This document shows, in pieces, positions 33,289 through 42,043 of a DNA stretch of 64,000 bases. Position numbers and translations under genes: made by a program. The stretch's first letter is position 1, and every line of letters starts with the position of its first letter. Under the pieces are notes generated by a model that was not told the origin of the DNA, ran no database searches, and saw only the letters and a program-made list of their open reading frames with translations. The stretch lies in assembly GCA_964464595.1 (NCBI GenBank), contig CAYXGW010000003.1:1-64000 (forward strand). Direction: 5' to 3'. The DNA is from JADFJB01 sp964464595. Its GTDB lineage: Bacteria; Zhuqueibacterota; JdFR-76; DREG01.

Positions 33289-34698
33289 TTATTTACCTAT
33301 ACAAAAATTGTCAAATATAAAATGTAAAATGTCATCAGGCGTTTTTTTTCCAATAATCTCTCCTATGGAATCTAAAGCTTCTCGTACGTCAACCGCAATA
33401 AATTCATTACTGATTCCATTCTCGACGCTTGCTTTTGCCATTTCCAAATTTTGTACGGCGCCTCGCAATGAGTTACGATGTCGTAAATTCGTAATTAATT
33501 CATCCTGCCTTTCTTCTTGGTTTCCATTTGACGGAATTAAATAAGTTGTAAGAGCGTCGTGCAAATTCAATAATCCTTTATTGCTAACAGCAGATACTGT
33601 GATGGTCTTACATTCCGGAAACACATTGTCATGAGAAGAATCTGGCACCATATCGCTTTTATTCCATATTACAATAACCCCCGTTGTAAACTCTTTGGTT
33701 TTTTCGGTAGCTATTTCCTGAATTTTATTTAGAATAATTTGATCTTCTTCTCTAAAACCTGTCGTTAAGTCCAATATAAACAATATTAAGTCTGCATCTC
33801 TAAGATGAGACTCAGCAATTTCTATTCCCTTTTTCTCGATTTTTTCATCGGACTTCCGCATTCCAGCCGTATCAATTAAGCGAAAAAGAGCACCTCCAAT
33901 ATCAAGTTCTGCTTCTAGCGCATCACGCGTTGTACCGGGAGTGGAGTCAACGATTGCTCGTTCAAAACCAAGTAAGGCATTAAATAAACTGGATTTACCA
34001 ACATTCGGTTTACCGACAATGATCGTTCTAATTCCTTCATGAATCATCCTTCCACGCTGGTACGTCCCTAAAAGGGCGGTTATATTTTCTATTAATTTGT
34101 CAACCTGGTTAACGACTTGTTGCTTTGGAATAATTACTATACCTTCTTCCGAAAAGTCCAGCTCCAACTCCAGATTGGCCAATAACTCAAGTATGTTGTT
34201 TTGTAATTCTTTAATCTGGTCCGAAAAACCACCCTGTAATTGACGCATCGCATAACGAACACCCTGCCGGGTTTTTGCGTGTATCAGGTCTGCTACTGAT
34301 TCCGCTTGTGCAAGATCCATTCTACCGTTGACAAAAGCTCGCTTGGTAAATTCTCCCGGATCTGCTAATCGCGCTCCTTCATGAAGGATAGATTCCAAAA
34401 TTAATCCCGCCAGATATTGACCTCCATGACATCCTATTTCTATTAAATTCTCACCGGTATAACTATTGGGGCCCCTGAACAATGTTACAACCACTTGATC
34501 GATTTTTTCTCCCCCGGGTTTATCGAGAAAATAGCCTACTCGTGCATTGTGAGATTCATCAGCACCAAACCACTTCTTATAAAAAAACAACGGCTTTATA
34601 AGTTCTAACGTTTGCGGACCGCTTACTCGAACAACAGCAAGACCTCCCTCTCCGGAAGGCGTTGAAATTGCAGCAATTGTATCAGTAAATAAACTCAT
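33289..34698 (-). CDS. mnmE: tRNA modification GTPase MnmE
   Basis: 469 residues, full length. The N-terminal tetrahydrofolate-binding domain includes DTIAAISTPSGEGGLAVVRVSG near residue 6. The G domain has G1 GKPNVGKSSLFNALLG near 232, G2 in STPGTTRD, G3 DTAGMR near 277 and G4 NKSD near 345. The protein ends with the catalytic FCIGK, whose Cys is required for modification. It acts with MnmG at tRNA wobble uridines. The upstream 173-base gap to yidC contains no gene. The stop codon abuts parS site 2. Confidence 0.97.
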   Translation of the reverse strand: MSLFTDTIAAISTPSGEGGLAVVRVSGPQTLELIKPLFFYKKWFGADESHNARVGYFLDKPGGEKIDQVVVTLFRGPNSYTGENLIEIGCHGGQYLAGLILESILHEGARLADPGEFTKRAFVNGRMDLAQAESVADLIHAKTRQGVRYAMRQLQGGFSDQIKELQNNILELLANLELELDFSEEGIVIIPKQQVVNQVDKLIENITALLGTYQRGRMIHEGIRTIIVGKPNVGKSSLFNALLGFERAIVDSTPGTTRDALEAELDIGGALFRLIDTAGMRKSDEKIEKKGIEIAESHLRDADLILFILDLTTGFREEDQIILNKIQEIATEKTKEFTTGVIVIWNKSDMVPDSSHDNVFPECKTITVSAVSNKGLLNLHDALTTYLIPSNGNQEERQDELITNLRHRNSLRGAVQNLEMAKASVENGISNEFIAVDVREALDSIGEIIGKKTPDDILHFIFDNFCIGK

Positions 34699-34871
34699 GC
34701 TTAAATTAAGGGTTATTGAAAAATTCGGAAAGAAATAATCATAATCATATTTGATTGAATCATAACGTATTGTTCTTCCTCAAGTTAAACTACCATTTGA
34801 TTCCTCTCCGGTAGTAAAAGTAAGCTTTTTCGACAAACCCCATTTCAAAAAACAAAACTATTAATTCTATA

Positions 34872-36674
34872 CTATCTTCTCTTTTTCTTGTTACGAACCG
34901 GTTTTTTCTCAACTGGTTTAAGTTGAATTGCGTCTGTTTTTACAAATTTCTGTTGCAGAATCGTAAGAAAATTAAACAGAGTATAGTATAAATTCAGCCC
35001 AGAAGGAAAGGTATTAAAAAGCAGCAAAAAGAAAACCGGCATAAAATACAGCATCATTTTTTGTCGAGGGTCTGACATAGTACTTTTTTGCTGTAAAAAC
35101 ATCGATAATGCCATCACAATCGGGAGTACGGTTACATGGTTCCCATAGATTGGCAGAGAAAATGGTAGCATAAAAATAGTATCCGGTTTCGATAGGTCTG
35201 AAATCCACCAAATAAATTCCGCTCCTCGTAGTTCAATCGTCGATCGAAAAACAATAAATAAACCAATCAAAAGCGGCATTTGAAGTAACATCGGCAGACA
35301 GCCTCCCAGGGGATTGACCCCGTGGTCTTTGTATAACTTCATCATTTCTTTATTTAACCGCTGGGAATCTCCCTTATACTTCTCTCTCAACTCAGTCATT
35401 AATGGCTGAACCAACTGCATCTTTTTCATCGAAGTATAGCTCTTGTGTGTTAACGGGTATAAAATTATTTTTATCAAAATCGAAAAGATAATAATAACAA
35501 TGCCATAGTTTGAAATATAATTATGTAAGAACTTTAGAGATTTTAAGATCAAAATACTGAAGGGTCTGAATAAACTTTCGTAAATTCCGGAATTCATAAT
35601 TAACTCTTCAAGCTCAAAATTTACCGCTTTAAGTTTATTATATTCAATGGGACCCAAATATAAACTGAAACTATTCAACTGATTGGTCCCTGCCGCAAAG
35701 GGCATATTTATGGCAAAATTGTAATGCGTGTATTCTTCCTCTGGTGTTAATGGAAATTGACTCCAATAACTGATGCTTCTTCCCTTGACATCAATTGGGG
35801 CTATAGCTGCACAAAAATATTTTGTTCTTAATGACGCCCAATGTACTGTTCCGGTTACTTCCTTTGTTTCGATTCCTCTTTCGTTGTCATCTATTTCAAA
35901 ATCTTGTAAGTCATCTCCAAGGTAAGCATAAACTTTGTTCTTGTCTAAATCATCACGCAAAGGATCTTCCGTCGGCAGCAAGCTGGAATCCCATCGCAAA
36001 CGGTAGCTTTTATCGATAGCCAAATTGGCAAATCCTTCTAACTTTAACTCCAAATCAAAGTCATATCGATTTCCATAAAAGGTGAATTTCTTTTCAATTG
36101 ACTTTCCGTCGGGAAAATCCAGTCGATAACTGATACTAAATAGATCGTTTTCGTCTTCCAAAAAAACAGTTTGTCCCGTTCTTGGAGTATGTATAATCGA
36201 TGAATACACATAGTTATCAAATTGTACTGACTCTTGACTTAGAATCATCCCAACACCCGGAACTCCCACTTCTGTATTTGGAACAAGGTTTACATAATTG
36301 CTATCAGCATCAAAGTAAGTGTTTAATTTCCATTGGATAATTCCACCCCCCTTATTTGATATTTTTGCATCAAATAAATTGGAAACAATATTTATCACTT
36401 CCACCCGCTCTTCGGTTCCCAATGTTGAAAACTTATTTACAACTTCCTTGTCTAACGTTTCCCTTTCAGCTGGAGTTGTTATGCTTTGACTTTCTGTTAA
36501 TGATTCCTCTGCTTCTTTTGCGGGACCGGGTCTTTCAATAATTTCTTCATCAAAGGAGGACTCTTCAGGAATGTTTTGGGGTACTGTGTAAACTATTCGT
36601 TTATACGTTTCTGTTTGCGTAAATATAATAATCAATCCAACCAGGACAATCGCAATAATCGTTTTCTTATCCAT
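34872..36674 (-). CDS. yidC: Membrane protein insertase YidC
   Basis: 600 residues, Gram-negative type. The first membrane helix is at residues 5-20 (TIIAIVLVGLIIIF). An acidic linker and a large periplasmic beta domain (about 95-340) follow. The conserved insertase core starts at SILILKSLKFLHNYISNYGIVIIIFSILIKIILYPL-type sequence (residues 365-405). The hydrophilic-groove region and three more helices include NPLGGCLPMLLQMPLLIGLF near 455 and FMPVFFLLLFNTFPSGLNLYY near 550. The tail is very basic (KKPVRNKKKRR), suiting ribosome contact. It inserts inner-membrane proteins with or without Sec. It follows yidD by nine bases. Confidence 0.96.
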   Translation of the reverse strand: MDKKTIIAIVLVGLIIIFTQTETYKRIVYTVPQNIPEESSFDEEIIERPGPAKEAEESLTESQSITTPAERETLDKEVVNKFSTLGTEERVEVINIVSNLFDAKISNKGGGIIQWKLNTYFDADSNYVNLVPNTEVGVPGVGMILSQESVQFDNYVYSSIIHTPRTGQTVFLEDENDLFSISYRLDFPDGKSIEKKFTFYGNRYDFDLELKLEGFANLAIDKSYRLRWDSSLLPTEDPLRDDLDKNKVYAYLGDDLQDFEIDDNERGIETKEVTGTVHWASLRTKYFCAAIAPIDVKGRSISYWSQFPLTPEEEYTHYNFAINMPFAAGTNQLNSFSLYLGPIEYNKLKAVNFELEELIMNSGIYESLFRPFSILILKSLKFLHNYISNYGIVIIIFSILIKIILYPLTHKSYTSMKKMQLVQPLMTELREKYKGDSQRLNKEMMKLYKDHGVNPLGGCLPMLLQMPLLIGLFIVFRSTIELRGAEFIWWISDLSKPDTIFMLPFSLPIYGNHVTVLPIVMALSMFLQQKSTMSDPRQKMMLYFMPVFFLLLFNTFPSGLNLYYTLFNFLTILQQKFVKTDAIQLKPVEKKPVRNKKKRR

Positions 36675-36683
36675 AATTTTGTC

Positions 36684-36917
36684 TTATGACCTTCTTAATT
36701 TAATTTCTTCAACAGGATCATACCCGCCTTTAACCAACGGGTTACAGCGTAATACTCTCCAAACAGTTAGTAGAATTGCACGGAAAAAAGTATGTTTTTG
36801 AAAGGCTTGAATGGTATATTCTGAACAAGATGGATAAAATCTACATGTGGGTGGAAACAATGGAGAAATTGCCGCTTGATATAAACGAATAAAAAAAACA
36901 ATAATCTTCTTAATCAT
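36684..36917 (-). CDS. yidD: Membrane protein insertion efficiency factor YidD
   Basis: 77 residues, typical size. The family signature PPTCRFYPSCSEYTIQAFQKH is seen at residues 22-42, with the three conserved Cys/Tyr-containing positions. CNPLVKGGYDPVEE near the end is also diagnostic. It is a small membrane-associated protein that helps YidC-dependent insertion. It overlaps rnpA by eight bases in the conserved rpmH-rnpA-yidD-yidC order. Confidence 0.95.
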   Translation of the reverse strand: MIKKIIVFFIRLYQAAISPLFPPTCRFYPSCSEYTIQAFQKHTFFRAILLTVWRVLRCNPLVKGGYDPVEEIKLRRS

Positions 36918-37287
36918 TTCCTTTTATTTTTTGAACAATTTGCAAAATATCATTTTTCATATCGTTATAAGCAGGCATAGATTCAAAATATTTACAATAG
37001 ATCAACCATACCCCGAATGAAAAATATTCTTTGTTTGTTCTATAAATCTCCTTCATTATTCTCTTTGCTCTATTCCTATCTACCGCCTTCTTATACTTTT
37101 TGGAAACAAAAAACCCAACTTTTCTCGTTTTTCTTTCAAGATAAAACAGCGTAATTAAATTACCAGATTTTTTAATTCCTAAATCAAACGCTGTTTGTAT
37201 CTCTTTTTTTCCACGTACTATTTCGTGTTTTTCTAAAGTATTTCTAATTACCAACTTTCTTTTTCTATTTTGGACCAAATTCATCAC
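36910..37287 (-). CDS. rnpA: Ribonuclease P protein component
   Basis: 125 residues from the ATG at 37287; the next codon is also ATG. It binds the RNase P RNA and 5' leader of pre-tRNA. The RNR signature KKAVDRNRAKRIMKEIYR lies at about residues 70-87, preceded by FFVSKKYK. The protein is strongly basic. The gene overlaps the end of rpmH by 23 bases in another frame and yidD by eight bases. A later in-frame start would avoid the rpmH overlap but would remove the basic N-terminus. Confidence 0.93.
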   Translation of the reverse strand: MMNLVQNRKRKLVIRNTLEKHEIVRGKKEIQTAFDLGIKKSGNLITLFYLERKTRKVGFFVSKKYKKAVDRNRAKRIMKEIYRTNKEYFSFGVWLIYCKYFESMPAYNDMKNDILQIVQKIKGND

Positions 37288-37420
37288 TAACTGATAATTT
37301 TTTCCTTTCCTTTGCGCGTCTTCTCTTTAATATGTCCCGGCCGCCTCGAGTACTCATTCTCTCTCTAAACCCATGAACATTTTTCCTCTTTCTATTACTA
37401 GGTTGATAAGTTCTTTTCAT
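37265..37420 (-). CDS. rpmH: 50S ribosomal protein L34
   Basis: 51 residues, complete. It begins MKRTYQPSNRKRKNVHGFRE and contains MSTRGGRDILKRRRAKERKK, the L34 signature, with a short extra tail ending SDEFGPK. It is a structural protein of the large ribosomal subunit. AAGGAG seven bases ahead of the ATG supports the start. It leads the minus-strand block away from the origin, and its 3' end overlaps rnpA by 23 bases. Confidence 0.96.
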   Translation of the reverse strand: MKRTYQPSNRKRKNVHGFRERMSTRGGRDILKRRRAKERKKLSVSDEFGPK

Positions 37421-37473
37421 CAATACTCCTTATGCCCTGTTTTACTTAAGATTAGCTTCAAAAAATAGATAAG

Positions 37474-37503
37474 AATATAAAATACAGCTAACACAAAAAT
37501 CAA
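37474..37503 (-). promoter_or_regulatory. Candidate rpmH promoter
   Basis: On the minus strand TTGATT (37498-37503), an 18-base spacer, and TATATT (37474-37479) sit about 54 bases before the rpmH ATG. The -10 matches consensus at five of six positions and the -35 at four. In AT-rich DNA this could arise by chance, but position and spacing fit. Confidence 0.45.
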
Positions 37504-37559
37504 GTTTTTTTTAAACTTAAAAGAATTTTACAATCTAAATATTTTTTTTCTATACTCAA

Positions 37560-37588
37560 TTGACTTTTACTTAAACAATCCTTATTTT
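37560..37588 (+). promoter_or_regulatory. Candidate dnaA promoter
   Basis: TTGACT (37560-37565), a 17-base spacer and TATTTT (37583-37588) lie 160 bases ahead of dnaA. The leader that follows contains two DnaA-box-like sites (37615-37634), so DnaA could repress its own gene as in other bacteria. Confidence 0.45.
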
Positions 37589-37614
37589 CGTTAAAATTTA
37601 TAGAATAGTTTTTA

Positions 37615-37634
37615 TGTTGATAATATGTTGATAA
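37615..37634 (-). promoter_or_regulatory. Tandem DnaA-box-like sites upstream of dnaA
   Basis: TGTTGATAA occurs at 37615-37623 and again at 37626-37634. On the minus strand each reads TTATCAACA, one mismatch from TTATCCACA. Their starts are 11 bases apart, one helical turn, which would allow cooperative binding on one face. The 37421-37746 gap (326 bases) otherwise holds only the two promoter candidates and AT-rich DNA. Confidence 0.6.
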
Positions 37635-37746
37635 CCAATTTTATTATTATTTATAATTCAATATATTAAATATTTGATTGTTTTATATACTTCTATTAAT
37701 GAACAAGATAGGCTAATTTTAATCATCAAAAAAAGGGACTTTCTTA

Positions 37747-39108
37747 ATGCCGGAAGTTTATGAAAGTATAGAAGAAACATGGAATAAATGTCTTGCTGAA
37801 ATTGAAAAAAAGATACCTCCGCAAACATTTTCCACATGGTTTAAACCCATTGTTCCATTAAGACTTCATGATTCAAAACTAATAATCCAGGTTCCAAGTC
37901 GATTTCACTACGAGTGGATTGAAGAACATTATAATGACCTCTTTAATAATGTATTTCTTGACGTATTTGGTTTTGTTCCATCAATAAACTATACCATTGC
38001 TTTAATGGAAAATTCATTTCCTGGTGTTAACAATTATCAGGAAAAACCAACGATCACAAACGGGTTGTCCATGCCGACAAACACACGGCTAAATGCACGT
38101 TATACATTTGATAATTTCGTAGAAGGAAATAGCAATCAATTTGCAAAAGCAGCTTCATTAGCTGTAGCCGAAGCTCCGGGAAAAACAACATTTAATCCTC
38201 TTTTAATTTATGGTGGTGTTGGGTTGGGAAAAACACACCTTACGCAGGCAATTGGTAACTTTGCTGTGGAGAATGGCAAAGCGCGTAAAATTCGATATAT
38301 ATCCAGTGAAAAATTTACCTTAGATTTTATTACTTCAATTCAAAATAATAGCACGACAAAATTTAGTAAACTATACAGAAATGTTGATCTGTTATTGGTT
38401 GATGATATACAATTTTTTACGAGTAAGGAAAGAACCCAGGAAGAATTTTTTCATACTTTTAATGAGCTTCAGCAAAAAGGAAAACAAATCGTATTATCTT
38501 GTGATCGACCTCCCTCTGAACTTAAGGGACTGGAAGAAAGACTGATTTCTCGTTTTACATCTGGACTAATAGTAGACGTTCAAGTTCCTGATTTTGAAAC
38601 CAGGATGGCTATTTTACAAAGAAAAGCGGAACAAGATAATATTGAAATAGATAATGATATTATCGTATTTATAGCAACGAACATTACTTCAAATATCAGG
38701 GAGTTGGAAGGCGCCTTGATAAAGCTGCTTGCTCACGCATCACTCAATGATAAAGACTTTTCTTTAGATATAGCAAAACAAGTATTAAGAGATATTATTA
38801 AGAAAAAAAATACTCCTTTAACTATCGAAATGATTCAACGTGTTATTTCTGATTATTTTAGTATTAAAGAAGATTTAATAAGAGCAAAAACCAGGAAAAA
38901 AGAGATTGTACTAGCAAGACAATTATCTATGTTTCTTTCTAAAGAATTAACAAATTATGCATTAAAAACTATCGGGTTGCATTTTGGCGGAAGGGATCAT
39001 AGTACAGTAATCCATGCTTGCCAAAATATTGAAAAGAAAATAATAAATGATAAACAATTTTCACAGGAAGTTGAAAAAGTAAAAAGAAAAATTGAATTAT
39101 CTACTTAA
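37747..39108 (+). CDS. dnaA: Chromosomal replication initiator DnaA
   Basis: 453 residues, full length. Domain I is at about 1-85 (ETWNKCLAEIEKKIPPQTFSTWF). A short linker leads to the AAA+ domain with Walker A GGVGLGKT at 156-163, Walker B LLLVDDIQF at 215-223, and sensor II in SNIRELEGALIKL near 318. Domain IV carries the DnaA-box helix GGRDHSTVIHACQNIE near 416. It opens the origin and loads the helicase. A weak AAAGGG ribosome site precedes the ATG. It is flanked by two gene-free regions with DnaA boxes, the mark of an origin. Confidence 0.98.
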   Translation: MPEVYESIEETWNKCLAEIEKKIPPQTFSTWFKPIVPLRLHDSKLIIQVPSRFHYEWIEEHYNDLFNNVFLDVFGFVPSINYTIALMENSFPGVNNYQEKPTITNGLSMPTNTRLNARYTFDNFVEGNSNQFAKAASLAVAEAPGKTTFNPLLIYGGVGLGKTHLTQAIGNFAVENGKARKIRYISSEKFTLDFITSIQNNSTTKFSKLYRNVDLLLVDDIQFFTSKERTQEEFFHTFNELQQKGKQIVLSCDRPPSELKGLEERLISRFTSGLIVDVQVPDFETRMAILQRKAEQDNIEIDNDIIVFIATNITSNIRELEGALIKLLAHASLNDKDFSLDIAKQVLRDIIKKKNTPLTIEMIQRVISDYFSIKEDLIRAKTRKKEIVLARQLSMFLSKELTNYALKTIGLHFGGRDHSTVIHACQNIEKKIINDKQFSQEVEKVKRKIELST

Positions 39109-39303
39109 TCTGAATAAATCAAAAAAATTTATTAATGAAATACATTATGATTTAACAATTTGATTTAGGATCATTCTAATTAAAAATCGATAAGAAAAAC
39201 AATTCCTTGTTCGTTAAGGCTATTAATTTTTTTATTATATCCTCCCCTGAATATTGTAAGAATATAAATTTTAAAATGAAACAATAATTTCATTTATAAA
39301 ATT

Positions 39304-39312
39304 TTATACACA
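39304..39312 (+). promoter_or_regulatory. DnaA box TTATACACA
   Basis: Exact match to the TTATNCACA consensus inside the dnaA-dnaN gap. Confidence 0.8.
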
Positions 39313-39429
39313 TTGAAATGTTTATATCTACTATTTTATATGTTGATAAATAAAAAAGAAAAAAAAGTTAATATATAAAAATTTAAATAAAAACCATTTT
39401 TGCACATTTATTAGGAGAATATTAACTTG

Positions 39430-39438
39430 TTATCCACA
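39430..39438 (+). promoter_or_regulatory. DnaA box TTATCCACA
   Basis: Exact match to the strongest DnaA-box sequence, 83 bases upstream of a one-mismatch copy (ATATCCACA at 39513-39521) in the same orientation. Confidence 0.85.
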
Positions 39439-39705
39439 ATAAATTTTAATAAATAAATATGTAAATATATAGTTATCAATAATTTATGAATACTTAAATA
39501 ATGTTTATAAACATATCCACAGTACTATTATAATAAATTAATAAAAATATATAAATATATATAAAATACTTAAAACTCTTATGCATGAAATGAATGAAAA
39601 TAGTTTGAAATTAAATCTTATTATCGATACTTTAAAAGGTTTTATATTTACTTAATATCTTAATTTAAAAATAATTTTAAAAGACAATTTATTCTGGAGG
39701 ATAAA

Positions 39706-40896
39706 ATGAAATTTTCTGTAGCGCGAAACACAATTTATAAAGCGCTTCAAAAAATTATTGGAGTTGTGCCTGTTAAAACAACGTCTCCAATATTAACAAA
39801 TATTTTGTTTGAATTAGAAGACAACCATTTAAAATTAACAGCAACTGACTTAGAAATTTTAACTTCAACTTCTTTAGAGGTCAATGGAGAAGAAAATGGT
39901 GTCATTTGCATTCCTGCAAAATTTTTAAATGAAATTATTAGAGAATTGGGAAATGAAGAAATTCGTTTTGAACAGGAGGACGGATACAGAATTAAACTTA
40001 GCACGGATAGAGGTGAATTTAGAATTGTTGGAGATCCTGGTGCTGATTTTCCGTTAATGCCTGTTGAAGAAAATATGAAAGGGTTTGAAATAGAAGAACA
40101 GCAAATCCACAGAATGATAGAAAAAACTATTTTTGCTGTTTCTATGGATGAATTGCGTGCAGCATTGATGGGTGTTTTATTTCAAATTTCATCAAATGAG
40201 TTAAGATTGGTCGGTACGGATGGCCATAGATTGTCTCGAATAATAAAGAGAAATTTTAGGTATGATGGGGAGGACACAGAGTTTATTGTACCTACAAAAG
40301 CTTTGTCTCTGTTAAATAAAAATATTGAACAATCAGGAGGTAATGTTAAGATAGAATTTAGCAAAAATTATGTGGTTTTTGAATTGGAGTATATTCGAGT
40401 ATACTCACGTTTAGTGGAAAGTGAATATCCGGATTATGACGGAGTTATTCCAAAAAACAATACAAAACAATTAGTATTAAATACGGATTTTTTAATTGCT
40501 AGTATTCGCCGTGTTTCTATTTTTTCGAGTACTTTAACCCACCAAATTCAAATATCTTTGGAAAGTAATAAAGTTGAAGTTTCATCTCAGGATATTGATG
40601 TTGGCGGCGAAGGCCGGGAAGACTTAGATGGAGAATTTGAAGGAGATCCTTTAGATATTGCATTTAACTCTCAATATTTTTTGGATGTTTTAAAACATGT
40701 TGATACGGAACAAACCAGAATTTTATTGGACACTTCCATTACTGCTACAATGATCTTGCCAATGCAGCAAAAAGAAAATGAAGATTTACTTATGTTGCTA
40801 ATGCCTGTTAGATTAAATGAATATTATGAAACAGAAAATTCTGCTGAAAACAAAAAATCCACTATAGATGAAAGTAGTTTTTCCGTTTCTGACTAA
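39706..40896 (+). CDS. dnaN: DNA polymerase III beta subunit (sliding clamp)
   Basis: 396 residues, longer than the usual 365-375. Three clamp domains can be followed (MKFSVARNTIYKALQKIIGVVP at the start, VSMDELRAALMGVLFQ near 145, and DIAFNSQYFLDVLKH near 323). The clamp core should end about LLMLLMPVRL near 370. The remaining 26 or so residues (NEYYETENSAEN and a Ser-rich end) form an extra polar tail not usual in the family. The clamp tethers polymerase and repair proteins to DNA. GGAGG seven bases ahead supports the start. Confidence 0.97.
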   Translation: MKFSVARNTIYKALQKIIGVVPVKTTSPILTNILFELEDNHLKLTATDLEILTSTSLEVNGEENGVICIPAKFLNEIIRELGNEEIRFEQEDGYRIKLSTDRGEFRIVGDPGADFPLMPVEENMKGFEIEEQQIHRMIEKTIFAVSMDELRAALMGVLFQISSNELRLVGTDGHRLSRIIKRNFRYDGEDTEFIVPTKALSLLNKNIEQSGGNVKIEFSKNYVVFELEYIRVYSRLVESEYPDYDGVIPKNNTKQLVLNTDFLIASIRRVSIFSSTLTHQIQISLESNKVEVSSQDIDVGGEGREDLDGEFEGDPLDIAFNSQYFLDVLKHVDTEQTRILLDTSITATMILPMQQKENEDLLMLLMPVRLNEYYETENSAENKKSTIDESSFSVSD

Positions 40897-40898
40897 CG

Positions 40899-42041
40899 GT
40901 GCGTTTATTGATTATAAGGAATATAGATGTTGAAAATTTCAGAAATTTTTCCAGCAGAAAATATGCTTTTTGTGAATCTATAAATGTTGTTTATGGTTTA
41001 AACGGGTATGGAAAATCTAATTTGTTGGAAGCTATTTCCGTTGTTTGTTTGAGTAAAAGTTTTCGTACACGAAACGATGCCAATTTAATTAAATTTCAAA
41101 AAGACAATTTTAGATTAACAGCAAACATTTATTTAGATAGTGGTATAGAAAAAAACATTCAGATTTATTATGATACAAATTTGGGAAAACAAATTAGAAT
41201 TGATCATTCTAAAATTAACTCATTGTCTGAATTGGTTGGATCTTTTCCGATTGTAATTTTATCCCCGGAAGATGATTCTATAACTTCTGGCCCGCCGTTT
41301 GAGCGAAGAAGATTTATAAATCTCGTATTGTCCCAACTTGATAAAGATTATTTTAAACTTTTACAAGAATATGTTCGGATTTTGAAACAACGAAATAGAA
41401 TTTTGCAGGATGCGAAAAAAAGCAGGTATAAATTTTTAGAGAAAATTGAACCATGGGATGAAGAATTGTTTTACAAATCGAAAGCCATTACGCTGAAGAG
41501 AAAAGAATTTTTGAAAGATTTAGAATTATATGCAATCCCAATTCACAAAGAAATAACCTCGTACGTTGAAAATTTTACTATTAGCTATAAACCAAATTTT
41601 GATCTCGATTTGAAAGATTACCAGGATTTTATAGATGTATTGGAAAAAAAAAGAAATTTGGAGATAATCAGGGGAAGTACAATTATGGGCCCCCATCTGG
41701 ATGAAATAACTTTTTTTATTGATGAACATGAAGTTCGTAAATATGGATCCAGAGGCCAGCATCGTTGTTGTTTATTGTCATTGAAAATTGCAGAGTTTAA
41801 AATTTTAAGGGACAAGAAACTTGAAAATCCTATATTTTTATTAGATGATGTTTATAGTGAAATTGACGAAATAAGGGAAAAAGCAGTTACGGAATATTTT
41901 TTGGAACTAAAGCAAATTTTCTTGTCTACTCATCAAAGTGATATTAGCCTTGAACTCAAACCCATTTACAATAAAAAAATTGAATATATCAACATTCAAA
42001 GCGATTCTTTTGAGGATAAAGTTTTGGAACGGGATAATTAG
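40899..42041 (+). CDS. recF: DNA replication and repair protein RecF
   Basis: 380 residues from a GTG at 40899, two bases after dnaN. A TTG at 40908 would give the more family-like opening IIRNIDVENFRNF, and neither has a clear ribosome site. RecF is an SMC-like ATPase that helps load RecA at gaps. Walker A GLNGYGKSNLLEAI is near residue 34. The signature region YGSRGQHRCCLLSLKIAEF is near 280 and Walker B FLLDDVYSEID near 308. It lies between dnaN and the DUF721 gene, overlapping the latter by one base. Confidence 0.93.
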   Translation: MRLLIIRNIDVENFRNFSSRKYAFCESINVVYGLNGYGKSNLLEAISVVCLSKSFRTRNDANLIKFQKDNFRLTANIYLDSGIEKNIQIYYDTNLGKQIRIDHSKINSLSELVGSFPIVILSPEDDSITSGPPFERRRFINLVLSQLDKDYFKLLQEYVRILKQRNRILQDAKKSRYKFLEKIEPWDEELFYKSKAITLKRKEFLKDLELYAIPIHKEITSYVENFTISYKPNFDLDLKDYQDFIDVLEKKRNLEIIRGSTIMGPHLDEITFFIDEHEVRKYGSRGQHRCCLLSLKIAEFKILRDKKLENPIFLLDDVYSEIDEIREKAVTEYFLELKQIFLSTHQSDISLELKPIYNKKIEYINIQSDSFEDKVLERDN

Positions 42042-42043
42042 TG

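Larger units (their letters stand above)
39109..39705. other. Probable chromosomal replication origin (oriC) between dnaA and dnaN
   Basis: This 597-base gap has no credible gene and is extremely AT-rich. It contains two perfect DnaA boxes, TTATACACA at 39304-39312 and TTATCCACA at 39430-39438. One-mismatch copies are ATATCCACA at 39513-39521, TTTTGCACA at 39398-39406 and TGTTGATAA (reverse strand) at 39341-39349. TTATCAATA at 39473-39481 is weaker. An alternating AT run at about 39541-39570 (ATATATAAATATATATAAAA) is a candidate unwinding element. Strand switching of genes at about 37.4 kb and nearby parS sites support origin function. The box set upstream of dnaA suggests a bipartite origin. 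Confidence 0.85.

Noticed and set aside
34789..34815. Six-base hairpin ACTACC/GGTAGT between yidC and mnmE
   Set aside because: Stem is short, the loop is 15 bases and no T tract follows. Not convincing as a terminator or leader structure.
39581..39655. 24-codon ATG frame in the dnaA-dnaN gap
   Set aside because: No ribosome site, AT-driven composition, and it lies inside the probable origin.
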